From: Clavelina lepadiformis | Taxonomy: Eukaryota; Chordata; Ascidiacea; Aplousobranchia; Clavelinidae | Direction of reading: 5' to 3' | Length of the DNA stretch: 64,000 nucleotides | Assembly (NCBI RefSeq): GCF_947623445.1 | Contig: NC_135244.1 | Location: 16,182,860-16,246,859 of the forward strand | Part shown: in pieces, positions 25,271-40,578 of the stretch | Position numbering within the stretch: position 1 is the first letter of the stretch | Layout of the letters: the number at the start of each line of letters is the position of its first letter | Program-made: the position numbers and the translations under genes | The notes under the pieces: model-generated | The model's input: only the letters and a program-made list of their open reading frames with translations | Told to the model about the DNA's origin: nothing | The model's database searches: none

Positions 25271-28200
25271 TCAAGATTTACTGCTTGCGGTTGACCGCGA
25301 TTCAAAATCGTCGTCGTACTCATGGCTCCCACTACCGGTCGACTTATTTTCATCGTCATGGCGGCGATTTTCGCGATCCTCATCCGATGCTTGGTTAGTG
25401 TCCATCTTTACATTACTTCGAAGGTTCTCATCCATTTTCTGTTCAGGTCTCGTCGATCCAATGGCGTCAAATACATCATTTTGCTCCTGTTGCTGCATCT
25501 CGACTTCATCGAGGCGCTTCCTAATAAGGGAGAGCTCCTTTTGATGTTGCTTCTCAAGCTCGCCACCAGCGGCGAGGTTGGTTAAGTCGCCCAAACCTGA
25601 AAATGTGTAAAGTAGGGATAATTTCCCGCTTGTACGTATTGGATATCAGATAAAATAATGTTTCTCATCAATGGCTTAAACGTATAACAACAGTGCTGAT
25701 AAGTTTTAAGTCAAACGTCATTTATTCTGTGTTCCAATAACAAGGTTGCAATACATAATTTATTAAATAAATTTACCCATCATGTTAAATGACGTCATGT
25801 CGGCGTGGAGGGTGTTCATAGTTGACGACAGGTTTTCGCCCAAACCGACCACTCGTCTAAACTCGTTATGACGTCGCGTTACCTCGCGCATGCGACGTTT
25901 GAGGCGATGATGTTCTTCTAAAGACACACCGTGTCTGGGTACATACAATAATATTAATCAGAAAAGCCTGAAATGCAGATCTTTAGGTAACTTGCACTAG
26001 TGCAGAGAAAGTTTTCACACCACTTGGATTCTACCTGCCAGCTTTCATCTCTATTTCCAGTTTTTCTTTTTCAGCTTCAAGCAATTGCACTTTGCCTTTG
26101 AGGTGCTTGATTTTATCCAGCATTGCTTGTTTCATTCTAAAGGAGTAAAGAGACAACACTTAGCGAAGCGTGACTCATACGAAAAGGGTGAAGGGTTTCG
26201 GAAGCGAGACATACTTTCGCTGTTGTCTGTTTGCTCTTTCGTGATTTTCATTGAATCGCTTCAGCTTGTGTTCGACCTGATCCAATCGGGTCTGAATTCG
26301 ATGTTTTTCCTCCATGGAAGCAATTTTATGAGCTTCGATGGACCTAAGTTTTCAAACAATGTTACGGTACGTGGGAAGGACTTAGCCCGCATTACTCAAT
26401 TACTTTTTATCTCAATTACTTTTCGGCCTCGCTTTGTGCTCGCTGAGCTTGCATTCTTGCAGCTTCAGCGTCTGAACGTACGTCACGGATCGCTTCTCTC
26501 GCCCGTTCCGCTTCGGCGAGGGCCTGTTGTCGATGTGACGTCATAGCTTGCAGTTCGCTTTCCCGGTCGTGTATTTTTTGCCGCAAGGTGACACATTCGT
26601 CACGATCTCGTTCGTATTGTTGCCGGGTTTGTGTCTCATGTGCAAGTCTTACCCTTTCCACGGTTAAAAAATATAAAGTTGACGCGTTGTCGAAATACAA
26701 AAAACGTTAAGGATATTATAAAAAATGTTAAAAGTATTATACTGCATACGTAGCTGTGTACAGTAGGCTATTAAATGGTGATGAATTGCATGGGATTAAT
26801 CTCAAGTAATGTGTGGTTAAAACTATACATAATCCTGTATCACTCCAATAAACGACAAACGCATTAAATGCAAACTGCAATTACGTTTCTATAACGCATG
26901 CCAAGTGTCATTTTCATGTTACAAAATATTTAAAAATCTAAACTTACTTGAGTTGTGAGATTTCATTTTTCAGCGACATGATGTCCATCTCTAACGCCCT
27001 CATTTTGTCTTCATTCTGTTCACGTTCATTCGTTCTCGACGATTTTTCACTCGCAAGGCGCTGTTCTAATTCACGGCATCTTTCTTCAAGTTGCAACCTG
27101 TAAACATTTACGTGTAACCTGACAAATTTTCAAATTTTTGCAACAAAGTGTTTTGCTATAGTATATAGGATAAATCATAACTTTAAAGTTTAATCATAAG
27201 TTTAACTTTAATCATAACTTCTTCATGACTTTAATATACATGACTAAAATCTAGGCTACTTTAAGATTTACTTTTCATTTTGCAAACTGTTGTTTTTTGT
27301 CCATTCCTCCTCTCTCGACTCTAGAATCCTACGAGACGACTCGCGCTCTGCTTCCTCAAGCTCCCTCTGGTGGTTGGTAGTTGAGGCACGAAGAATATCT
27401 AGTTCTGCTTCTAGTTCTAAAAAGACATATTAAACAGAAAATAAAATAAGCTAGAAATGACAATTTCATTACAATAGAAAACATCAGTACAAAAACATAT
27501 TAACCTGACTAAACAAAGTGGGCTAAACCCTGGGCTTCAGCGTAAAAAATGTTTGCTAATTTCCAATAGATGTATGTGGCTTTTTTATGTATTGCAGTGT
27601 CTAATTGTATGCTGAGAGCACAAAATAATTCTTAATTACCATGGTTTTTGCTTGCAAGTGAATCTCGATCTCTTTCCAGCTCCCCTTTCATCTTAAGCGT
27701 TTCTAATTTGCCGTTAGTTAGCTCCACTTTGTGGCGATGAGTTTCCTCATCCAAAGAGTTTCTGTTGTTGGTCACGAGACATTATGGTTAAAAGAGAGGC
27801 TATTCCAAAGAAGAGCACAGCAATTGTCACAGCTTCAAATAAGCATTCTGTCACAATTACCTCAGGGAAGTACATTCTTTGTTCAGATCCTTAATTTGTT
27901 GTGTGAGTCTTGATTTCTGTTCATTCGAGTCCCACAACTCTTTCTGTAACCTCTCACACTGCATTTCGTTCGATCTTTTTTCACTCTGTTAAAGGGAATA
28001 ACTTTTTAAAGGAATCAAATTTTCAAAATCACATAGTTTTGAAACAATAAATAAGGTATAAACTGTCATGTTGCTTATTTATCAATGAAACTCATCCAAA
28101 ACCAAACACGTTGTACTTGACAACAGCTCATCTCATTCTTGTCCAATTCATTGATAAAAATTTTTGTTTTACCTCAATGGCTTTTATATTGGCTTGTAAG

Positions 28201-30372
28201 CGGGCAAGATCTTTTGCCTGGGACCTCTGCACAGAATCAGCTTCGACAGCTACGTGCTCTTTCTGTTTACGTAATTCAGCCATTTCATCCAACAGATTTT
28301 TTACCTGTGCAGAAAAAATTTGTTTGTATTATGTATATACTTCTTAAATGCCAATAGAATGACAAATTATTTATGGAGATAAAAGTAATACTAAATACTT
28401 TAAATACCTACTAAATTATTAAATATAAATAATAGTATAATGATTATTTGTAAGTGAAAGTCTAATGTTACCCTTTGTTCAAGCTGATTTTTGTTTCTTT
28501 GCAAATGGGTAATTTTTTGTGCGTCAACATCAGTTGTTGAATGTTGATTCTTTAATAAATCATCTCTTTCTTGCTTCAGTGCAGCAACAAGTGCTTGGTG
28601 TCTATGTAAACAGTGAACAATCATCATGTTACCTATGCTTTCAACTACAACCAAGCAAATAAAACATTGAATGGAAACCTTTAGATCATCGGAATTTAAA
28701 CGCAGTAATTTCTTAGACACAAACTGTCTAAAATCAAACCATTTATTTAAAATAAAGCAATTTACAAAAGTGAACCATTGAAGAAAGTAACAAATAAAGT
28801 GTACGTTAGTTTATTGAAATGTTTGCACAATTTTAATGATTACTGCAGAACAAATGATAAATAATTTTTCTTTATATAGGTTTTCGAGAACAAAACCTGA
28901 ACCTGAGATTTTGTTCTTCTAAGTTTCGCTGGTGTTCAGCTTTTGCATGTTCATATTCTGCTTTCAAAAAGGTGTTTTCGTAACGAAGTTTGTTATATTC
29001 TCCTCGATACTTTTCAACTTCCTTTAACATAATAGGAAACAAATTCATTACGCATAATTCCATATATAAAAAATAATAAAAATAATCAATGGGCTCGTCA
29101 CGTTGCAGCTGCATCTTAAACAAAGCTTAAAAGTAATGAAGGTTAGAAGGTACCACTTCGACTAATTAAACTTATTACATAAACTAATAAAAATGGCTGA
29201 TTAATTACATAGCATTAGTTCATAATTAATTGCTAATTTTAAATTAACTCAAGTGCTCACCCTATCCATGGCTAACATGTGAGCCTTCAGTGGTTCCTCC
29301 AGTTCTTTTGTAACTTCTGCTTTTATGATTTCAAGTTTTCCAGGATGCAGGGTCTGGGATCGAACTTCCTCCAGCTACATATCGACATAGATAGATAGTG
29401 AGTTATGATCAGTTATCAAGTTACGTCATGGCACCAACCAAACTATGAAAGCACATAATGTCTTTATTAACTTGTAAAATAGATGGCCATTTTTACAACA
29501 AATTGCTCCGCCAGTAGATCTAGTAGGGACACAATGTCAGCAATAATATTAACCCAAACTTGAAAACCTATACAAATAGAACATAGCTAATAAAATTATT
29601 AAAATCACAGATTTTCCGCATGATTTAGTCACAAAAGCAGTGCTATATTTTTTACCAAACAACATTGAAGATCAATTTAACTATAACTCGATTATGTTAC
29701 GCATTCCAAATGGAGCACTGTACATTAACAATTATTGTTTTGGCAATGGGCATATATAGATTTCGATTTGTTTGTGTCAACATGGCAGATTTTTGTGTTC
29801 ACATGGGCCCAAATTATTATTTTTGTTTGGGTACATCATTAACGTCATAGGAAACAACATTCTCCATAATATAATGCACTTTAAAGCAGTATAAAAGACA
29901 ATGCACCTCACGGCATTTTGAAGCAAGTTGTGCTTGTAAGTTTTGTATGAGCTCCTGTGTTTGTTCTGAAGATTCGACATCATTCATTTGAAATTTTGCC
30001 AGCTCCTCTTTTACCTGAATATATTCATCCTGAACTCTAATAAATTAAACATGAATAAAACAGTGCAATTATTAACAATGCTTCAGTTAGCAACTGGCAC
30101 ATTTTACGCTTTACAACAGACAAAGACATTACAAGTCTAGTGAACAATATCAAAAGTAAATCATCAAACTAAACTATTACAAGCATTATTTATTGATCAC
30201 TATACTAGTGAACTGATACTTACTTTTTATGCTCTTCTTTCAATGTTTGATAATTTGTTCTATGGGTTTCACATCGCAATCTCTCATCAATCAACAACTT
30301 TTGCAGTTCAACGCTTTCTCGAGGTTGTGTTCCACCAGGAGATAGAAATCCTCCTGATGTCGAGGGCTCCAT
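25271..30372 (-). CDS. CEP83: Centrosomal protein CEP83 (CCDC41), distal appendage component
   Basis: Fifteen exons on the minus strand: 30372-30224, 30036-29907, 29374-29261, 29021-28903, 28601-28472, 28304-28173, 27985-27861, 27761-27640, 27416-27272, 27097-26948, 26653-26420, 26343-26215, 26136-26035, 25934-25777, 25596-25271. Total 2265 nt, 754 aa (human 701). Nearly all is coiled coil. Diagnostic blocks match CEP83 in order: [20 protein letters not shown] near the start, [40 protein letters not shown], and near the end [20 protein letters not shown]83 sits on the distal appendages of the mother centriole and is needed for vesicle docking and cilium initiation. A low-complexity acidic/Ser tail of about 60 residues follows the last conserved block. 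An acceptor-like AG lies 14 nt before the ATG. The gene is divergent from CDK20. Confidence 0.94.
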
Positions 30373-31643
30373 GTTTGATTATCTCCTGGCAGAAGTAAGA
30401 AAATGAATCCGCCACTTCAATAATAACTATCAATCAGTAGGCTATCTACCAACATGGTGGAAAGTAACACAATGTTATACAGACCACAGTGGAAATTGTG
30501 GCAGACGTACACACAAGATTCATCAATGTGCACCCCAAATGTTTTTAGCTTCACACCGATTTATAATAAATAGACAAAAACTGGTTGTTCGAATGCCAAT
30601 TTTTAATAAGTAAACAAAGAATTGAGGCTTCAGTGCACACCATCACGCCAAAATTTGCATGTATTATTTCTCGTTGAAAACTGTCGGACTTTCCAGTCAG
30701 GTATACAGAGTCCCATAACCTAACTTATATAAGCGCTGAATTTTCTATTAAGTTGCAGATTGCAAGACGTTTACTTTAAGCCGCTTGCATAGCTGGCCTA
30801 GGCCTAACATACTTTACAAACTGCCAAACACAATGAAATAAAAGTCATCCATTGTATACAATTGTACACTCATATCAGGATCGAGTATTGCGGAATTATT
30901 ACGTCATTACTTCTATTCATGCTTTCATACTCTTATTTCTTCATATCATAAAGTGACATAAGGTATTCTAGGCTAGTGTAACGCTAAACATTTCAAAACA
31001 TTATCCATACGGCCATAGGCTACACCGTACATACTTGACTCGAAATATGTTTACGGAAACATCTATAAAGATCAGTAGTTTAAAGTATGTACCATTTTCC
31101 ACCACACTCACCTTACGGAGAATATTTGTACATAAGAAAATCAATGAGTTTTCAAACAACAGGGGCAACAGTTCCAGAACCAAAAATGTTTGCATTTAAC
31201 GTTTACGCAAATGGTCACACGGGGCGCAGTTTTGTTAAAAATCAACTCATGCTAATACAGTAATTCATTTTTAATTCCATTCTTAAATTTTTAAATAAAC
31301 GTTTTTAAGGATTTTTAATGAATTTAAAAGATCTTACTAACTTCGAAAGAAATGTTTAGCACTTATGTCATCAAAAAACATTCTGTTAATTCAAATATTC
31401 CTTCCACCCGATATGTCTACGTAAATCGTCACGGATGAGTTGACGGCTACTATGAGACACAAACGCTTTTCCAAATGTTTTGATATGGAATAGACAGGGT
31501 AGAGGTATTGTCTAGTTTTGCTAACTTTACTTCGCTTGTAAATCGGGTTGGTACGCGTATGGCTGTTGATCGTAAAATTTTCAGTTCATGTATCTACTTT
31601 AACAATAAATTTCTAATAAACTGTTTTAAAAACTGGTAGCCTA
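30373..31643. promoter_or_regulatory. Shared divergent upstream region of CEP83 and CDK20
   Basis: The two start codons point away from each other across 1271 bp. The region includes a second copy of a dispersed repeat (about 30555-30690) and one TAGGCCTA palindrome (30799-30806). I saw no full RFX-type X-box by eye; a GGCAAC half-site lies near 31166. Core promoter positions cannot be fixed from sequence alone. Confidence 0.55.
30555..30690 (+). repeat. Dispersed repeat, copy 2 (between CEP83 and CDK20)
   Basis: It matches the segment at about 7340-7480. The best-conserved core is GAATTGAGGCTTCAGTGCAC near 30620, preceded by AATAAGTAAA in both copies. Similarity fades after the CCATCACG block. 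Confidence 0.7.
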
Positions 31644-35151
<3,508 letters not shown>

Positions 35152-35672
35152 AGACGTCTTCCAACAATGCTAGCTGTATTTTTTGTGTGCAATCAAGCAG
35201 AAAATACCAACTTTACCTGTTCCCAAGCATCCAATCAGTATTTGTACTGCTATATGTTTATGAAATGCAGTATGGAAACACAAAATCCGATTCGTCACTC
35301 TTATTTTCTGTACTTAATATGTTTTATAATTCTTTGATAATTACAACCTTTTGCGAGTTTTACAGCATCATGCTGCTGCGACAGTCTATTTATTCTGAGC
35401 GCAATTTGTGCTGCATTTTTGTTTTTCTTTAGTTTTATTAAACTTTATTAATTGTTAACCGGAAATCACAGTTCATAAGCCACCAAAACCAGCATGGTAT
35501 ATTAGCATAACATAACGATAATAATGCGCAGCACTGCGTACTTCCAACTCTAATTTGCTTGTTTTTTTATGTTGAAATTGCATTACAAATTATACCTTAA
35601 AAATAGATTCAAAAAATTCCTAACATGGGGGTATGATACTGTTTGTATTAGAATCTTTGAGCAAAATTTTAG

Positions 35673-35694
35673 TGGAGGTGCCGGGTATCGATCC

Positions 35695-35729
<35 letters not shown>

Positions 35730-35745
35730 TGTGAGCTACACCCCC
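35673..35745 (-). tRNA. tRNA-Ala (anticodon AGC)
   Basis: Read on the minus strand, 73 nt fold as a standard cloverleaf. The acceptor stem GGGGGTG pairs with CACCTCC and includes the G3:U70 wobble that is the alanine identity element. The D arm contains A-box sequence TAGCTCACATGG, the anticodon loop reads CTTAGCATG with anticodon AGC, and the T arm contains the B box GGGATCGATACCC. The discriminator base is A. There is no intron, and CCA is not encoded, as usual for nuclear tRNA genes. It stands alone; no second tRNA was seen in the window. Confidence 0.97.
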
Positions 35746-36222
35746 GACTGTGAATTCCTGTGCTTAACAAGTATATTAACTTTACCACCGTGATTGGTTT
35801 CACAAATGTAAGCAATTACCATGATTTGATTTTGTGCAGCAGCTCTTTATAATTTCAAAATAACAACACTACACGATATATTCATTTAAGGGTTTTGTAT
35901 TTTCAAAAGACAAAGCAGTCGCGCGCAACATAGTTTGAAATACATGTTAGATTTTGCTCGTTTCGCTTCAGGCTGTCAGATCAACCTAGCTTCAACGAAT
36001 TTCCTTACTGCAAAAATATGGTCATTTTACATAATTTAATTCTATTTGCATAATTAAATTTTAATGTACAATTATACGGAGCTGGCCTCTTGGGGAAAAA
36101 CTACAAAAGCCTTTCAAAGTTTGCTTATATCAAAAACCATGTAGCCTAGTCCTTACAGAAATCACGCAGTAAGCCGTTTGCAGAAAATCTTCGCTTGGCA
36201 AAAATTATTCTTTTTTTATGCG

Positions 36223-36247
36223 CTGTACTGTACTGTACTGTACTGTA
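36223..36247. repeat. (CTGTA)5 microsatellite
   Basis: Five perfect tandem copies of CTGTA. Confidence 0.95.
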
Positions 36248-37499
36248 TTTATCAAGCAATAAACAAATATTCTAACAATAAGCTCTCCCCTACGATTTTC
36301 TATAACCTTGTTCTCAATTTTAGTTTGAAAACAAGCTGCTTAGCAATGTCATTATTTTTGTTTGTACAACGGTTTCGGTGGTTGGATTTATTTAAGCTAC
36401 ACTCGTTACCAAAAATGAACTTTATTTTGGAAAGTTTTGTCTTCAATCTTCTAAATTTTTTTCCGTTTAGCTATATACACGCAAGAAAACAGCCAAGTAT
36501 AATTTTTTTTTAACTGTAACGTATATATCTATAGACTACAAAGTTACATGTTGATGATATTAATAGCAATACGGCATTGGGTTGCAGTCCACAACACGCT
36601 ATAACCAGGCTAATTAGCCCAATACAATTAGAAATTACGTAAAATATGCGCTTTAGTTTCCATCTTTTTATTGCATTTTTTACTAAATGTTCTGCAAACT
36701 TAACTGATTGCTGATTTTTGACAGCTAAAACCTTGCAAAAATTTGCTTTTTGCTGCTTACAGATTCTGAATACATCCATCTTCAATGTGAAAGAAATTGA
36801 TTAACAATGAACACACTAACTTATAAACTATAGTACAGCGTATTATTTATTTACTTGTAGGTTTAAAAAAATTCCCAAATCATAGAAAATATAATTAACC
36901 CTGAGATTGTTTTGAAAACTTTCCAAAATGCAATAGGCATACCTAGCCTAATGTTGATTAAAATATGGTAAATAGGGTAGCTTACCTATCGAAGGTAACA
37001 CTTTAGAGTAGATCTACAAACCAGCACGCATAAAATATTTTCAACGTGGGAGTGTTATTTCTTAAAATATTTTGCTTGTTGACAATTTTAGGCGTTTTCA
37101 GGGATTTTTGTGCAAGACCACTTTGGGTTAATGCAAACTGGACAACAGAAACGCCAAATGTTTTTGTTGGATTAATCACGGATCGAGGAAAAGGTTGGTA
37201 AAAATTATTTCAACTTTGGTGGCTGTTTTGAAACCAAAAACAAGCCTGGTTGTCCTGCCTGAAAGTCTCTCGCAGCTGGCATCTATGTCCAATTTGTAGC
37301 CAGCTCATGAACAACACTCGGGAACGGAGACCTACCCTAAAAATTGTTAACTCCACTTTGCTGAATGCAAAATGCCCGAAGCAACTATATCGGTTCTGGC
37401 AAATCGCCCATCACAATGCATGTTAAAAACTACTAATAACCTGAAGCCCTACAACACGACATTTCGATTTTATTGGAAGTATTTTTGTAGTATCTAAGC

Positions 37500-37729
37500 C
37501 AGGGATGTCCAACCTTTTATTATAGTGGGCCGCATTGTCACTTGAAATAATTCATTGGGCCGCAGAACCTATTAAATTTCAAGAAAAATGGGTACATAAA
37601 GAGCTGACTGGTACATTTTAATTAGGCTAAGATTCAAAGCTCAAAATACTACTTGGAGTGAAAATGACTAGCGGGCCGCACAAAAATCTCAGGTGGGCCG
37701 CACTGTGGCCCGCGGGTTGGACATCCCTG
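37500..37729. mobile_element. hAT-type non-autonomous element (230 bp)
   Basis: Terminal inverted repeats CAGGGATGTCCAACC and GGTTGGACATCCCTG are perfect over 15 bp, and perfect 8-bp target duplications ATCTAAGC lie at 37492-37499 and 37730-37737. Subterminal GGGCCGCA motifs repeat inside, as in the 24.7-kb element, though the bodies differ. Non-coding. Confidence 0.94.
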
Positions 37730-40578
37730 ATCTAAGCCATAAATAGCCACCGTTATCTCGAAATAAATCCAAAAACTATTCTTTGTATGATGCAAAACGC
37801 CGTAATGATTCGTTTTAATAATGTCTTATTAACTTGTTAGGAGCTACAAATGTCGAACATTTATTTTGCGTTCTATAAAATTTAAGGCTTCATTGATCGC
37901 CCGGCGTAAAACACATAAGAAACCCGGTCGAGGCTGTCACCAACCAGTATTTGAGTAGTAGGGTATAGAAAAGGGTACTATATAGGCTTATAATTAAACG
38001 GCAACGCCTATATCAGTTAGACTGTTAGACATTACCAATGCTACGTTTAACACCAGTATTATACTGTATTCTATTGTTTTAATATCAAATAAATTTTAAT
38101 CTTTTTACCAAAAGAGACCTTCAACAAAAACGAGCGTTTATTGATAGCCTAAAGTGCATTTTTATCACTCAGATACCATTTCAAAGGTTATTTCGAAATC
38201 AACACTTCGGTTAACTGGAATTCGGACAGCTCGATGTAGTCCAATCGGTCACTTCAACTCGTGGTTAACGAGCTTCCAGTGCAATTGCTTTTTGTAGCTT
38301 TCCGTAACTACAACGTGCGTAACAATTTGTAACGAAGACAAAATTATTTAGGGACCAGACGTGTCCCGTTTTTTGGCAGTTGCTCTCAACACTCCTAAGT
38401 GGCATAGCACTCTTTACAACAGGGGTGGTAAACGAAGTTTATGACGTGATAATGATAATCCAAAATTTACCGCCGTTCTCGATATTTTACAAACAAGAGT
38501 GACCCGCAATGTGCAATCGTTAAATGACGTCGGTAAATAATAAAATACTGTTAGTTTTCAGTCTTTTTGAATGTGGATTAGCCTGCTGGTACATAAAGCT
38601 CACATTTAGTTTAGCAAGAACATTGCTTGGAAATACTTTTAAAAAATTAAGCCTCAAAGAAGTTTTTACAAACTTTCAGTGATCATATACACCTGAAAAA
38701 TCTACCGTCAAACTAAAAATCAGTCTGCAGTTGAGCAGTATAGTCAGGTGAAGTACTATACTGCAGTTTTGCCTGCAGCAACAAATACCGCGGAGGAGAG
38801 GCTATAGCGTTAAAAGATTTAATTTCTATCTGGTTCTAACAATCTCGCTGATAATTAATTAATTAAGCCAACTTCCAGAAAAACGTTTCCTGACGAAAAG
38901 TGGTAAGACGGTAGTGCTTCTATTCATCTACAATTGAAGACACGTAAAAGGATTACATACAATACGCAAGAAAACGGCAGTAACGGTACAAAACAATATG
39001 AACTGTTACTATGCAATTCGCCTGACTTAGCTATATAAAAAGTGGCGAAAAAATTATAGTTCCAACCGACCGCGCACTTCAACAATACTACGAAAATACG
39101 CTGTTCGTTCGGTTATAACGATCAACACAAGGGTTAGAATAAAGCGATGTGATTTTAGTATCGAGAGAATGTGTGACGGCTAGTAAAACCTAAACACGAA
39201 CATGTTCTATGTACAATGCTTTGCTTAAAAGGCTAAGTCGTGATTGAATGGAATGGAGAGAATATAACATAATGAAATATGACAATTACTGGTGAAAAAC
39301 GCGAAATTCCGTTTTTTTAAGCAATTTGCTACACGATCATCAGAACACTGGGCTTTATGTGTGAGGAATTATGCGTTTGCGCACGGATAGAAAAACGAAA
39401 AGTGTTGAAACGCTCTACAAAAATAAAGAACTTTACGAAAGAATTGATTATAGTCAATGAGGTAGAGCATAACATACTGTTTGATAGTAATGTCCCCTCG
39501 CTTTCTGGTTCGAATGTTACAGTACCATACGAAAAATGGTCAAGGAATTACCGTGGAGACGAATTTAGCCTTTTCTCGTAAAGTAATCCAATGAGAATAC
39601 GTTAAGTCGACCCTAACAATTTGCATTTGACTAAAGATATCAAAAATTTAAGTCAAGCACAAATCGTGATAAGGGTTAAGTTGTGAATATAAAAGATTAC
39701 GGATAAAAGGAACATTTGTGGAGATAAAACGGAACCGACTAACGGTTTTCGTAAACAATATGTAACAGGGCGCTGTTTTGAATCGAAGGCACTGTCCACA
39801 AGAAAAGGTACTATCAGCACTGAAACGCAAGTAGCACATCCCATTCCCACTATTTCTTATCCGTTAATAAATATTGCAACAGGCTGGGTTTGTCCAAAAA
39901 ACATATGTTCCTAAAACGTCCGTTCGCTGGTCGTATTAAAAAAAGAACTAAACAAAAAAGATCCATCAGACCACTTTTTAAGGAGAATAAAAAGAAAATC
40001 TACAGAAAATAACCATATTAAACAAAAATATTGGCAAAAAGTGCAAGGGCCAAGAGGTATTTCTTCTTGAACAAAATTCGCACCAATTAACACCTTACCG
40101 TAACTGAAGCGAAAGTGGTAATGCAACAAAGATATCAAGGAAATTCGTCATCTTCGGTTGAATGTGAAGCGTGGTAACATGTACCTCGCTCCCTCGTGGT
40201 CGGGAGAGAGAAACCGTGACGTTAACGAGGGTAGTGCTAAGATTTAGCACCAAATTTCTTAAGTGAGGTTTTCGCGGTGCGTGAAAAGAACAACGTGACG
40301 AGGTCAGAGGCTGCTCTGCCGTCGACGACGGAACTGGCTTTCGTTGACAATTAACGTAACATTTATATACGGGTGAGAACAGGACTAAGAGTAAAAAATA
40401 CCCTACACGGGCAAGACTGTACAATCGTAGAGTAAAACGCTATTTTTGGGTAGTCGTAGCATTGCGTCGATAATTAGTGCATTGTCAATGGGATTAAAAT
40501 ACTTTCATGGTTCAGTTCATCCCTGAAATTGAATGGGCAAGGGAACGCTGTCAAAAAGTACTCCGCAGATCTTGTTTG

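Larger units (their letters stand above)
35152..40578. other. Intergenic region between CDK20 and HMG-box gene
   Basis: Holds a tRNA-Ala gene, a (CTGTA)5 microsatellite at 36223-36247 and a hAT-type element at 37500-37729. The part near 40578 is probably the 3' UTR of the HMG-box gene. No other coding exon is supported. Confidence 0.6.

Noticed and set aside
26085-26546. 153-residue plus-strand frame
   Set aside because: Antisense shadow of CEP83 coiled-coil exons.
36178-36513. 111-residue plus-strand frame
   Set aside because: AT-rich, runs through the CTGTA microsatellite; no domain.
40095-40424. 109-residue minus-strand frame with a hydrophobic start resembling a signal peptide
   Set aside because: Lies just downstream of the HMG-box gene stop, probably its 3' UTR; no conserved motif beyond the hydrophobic start.
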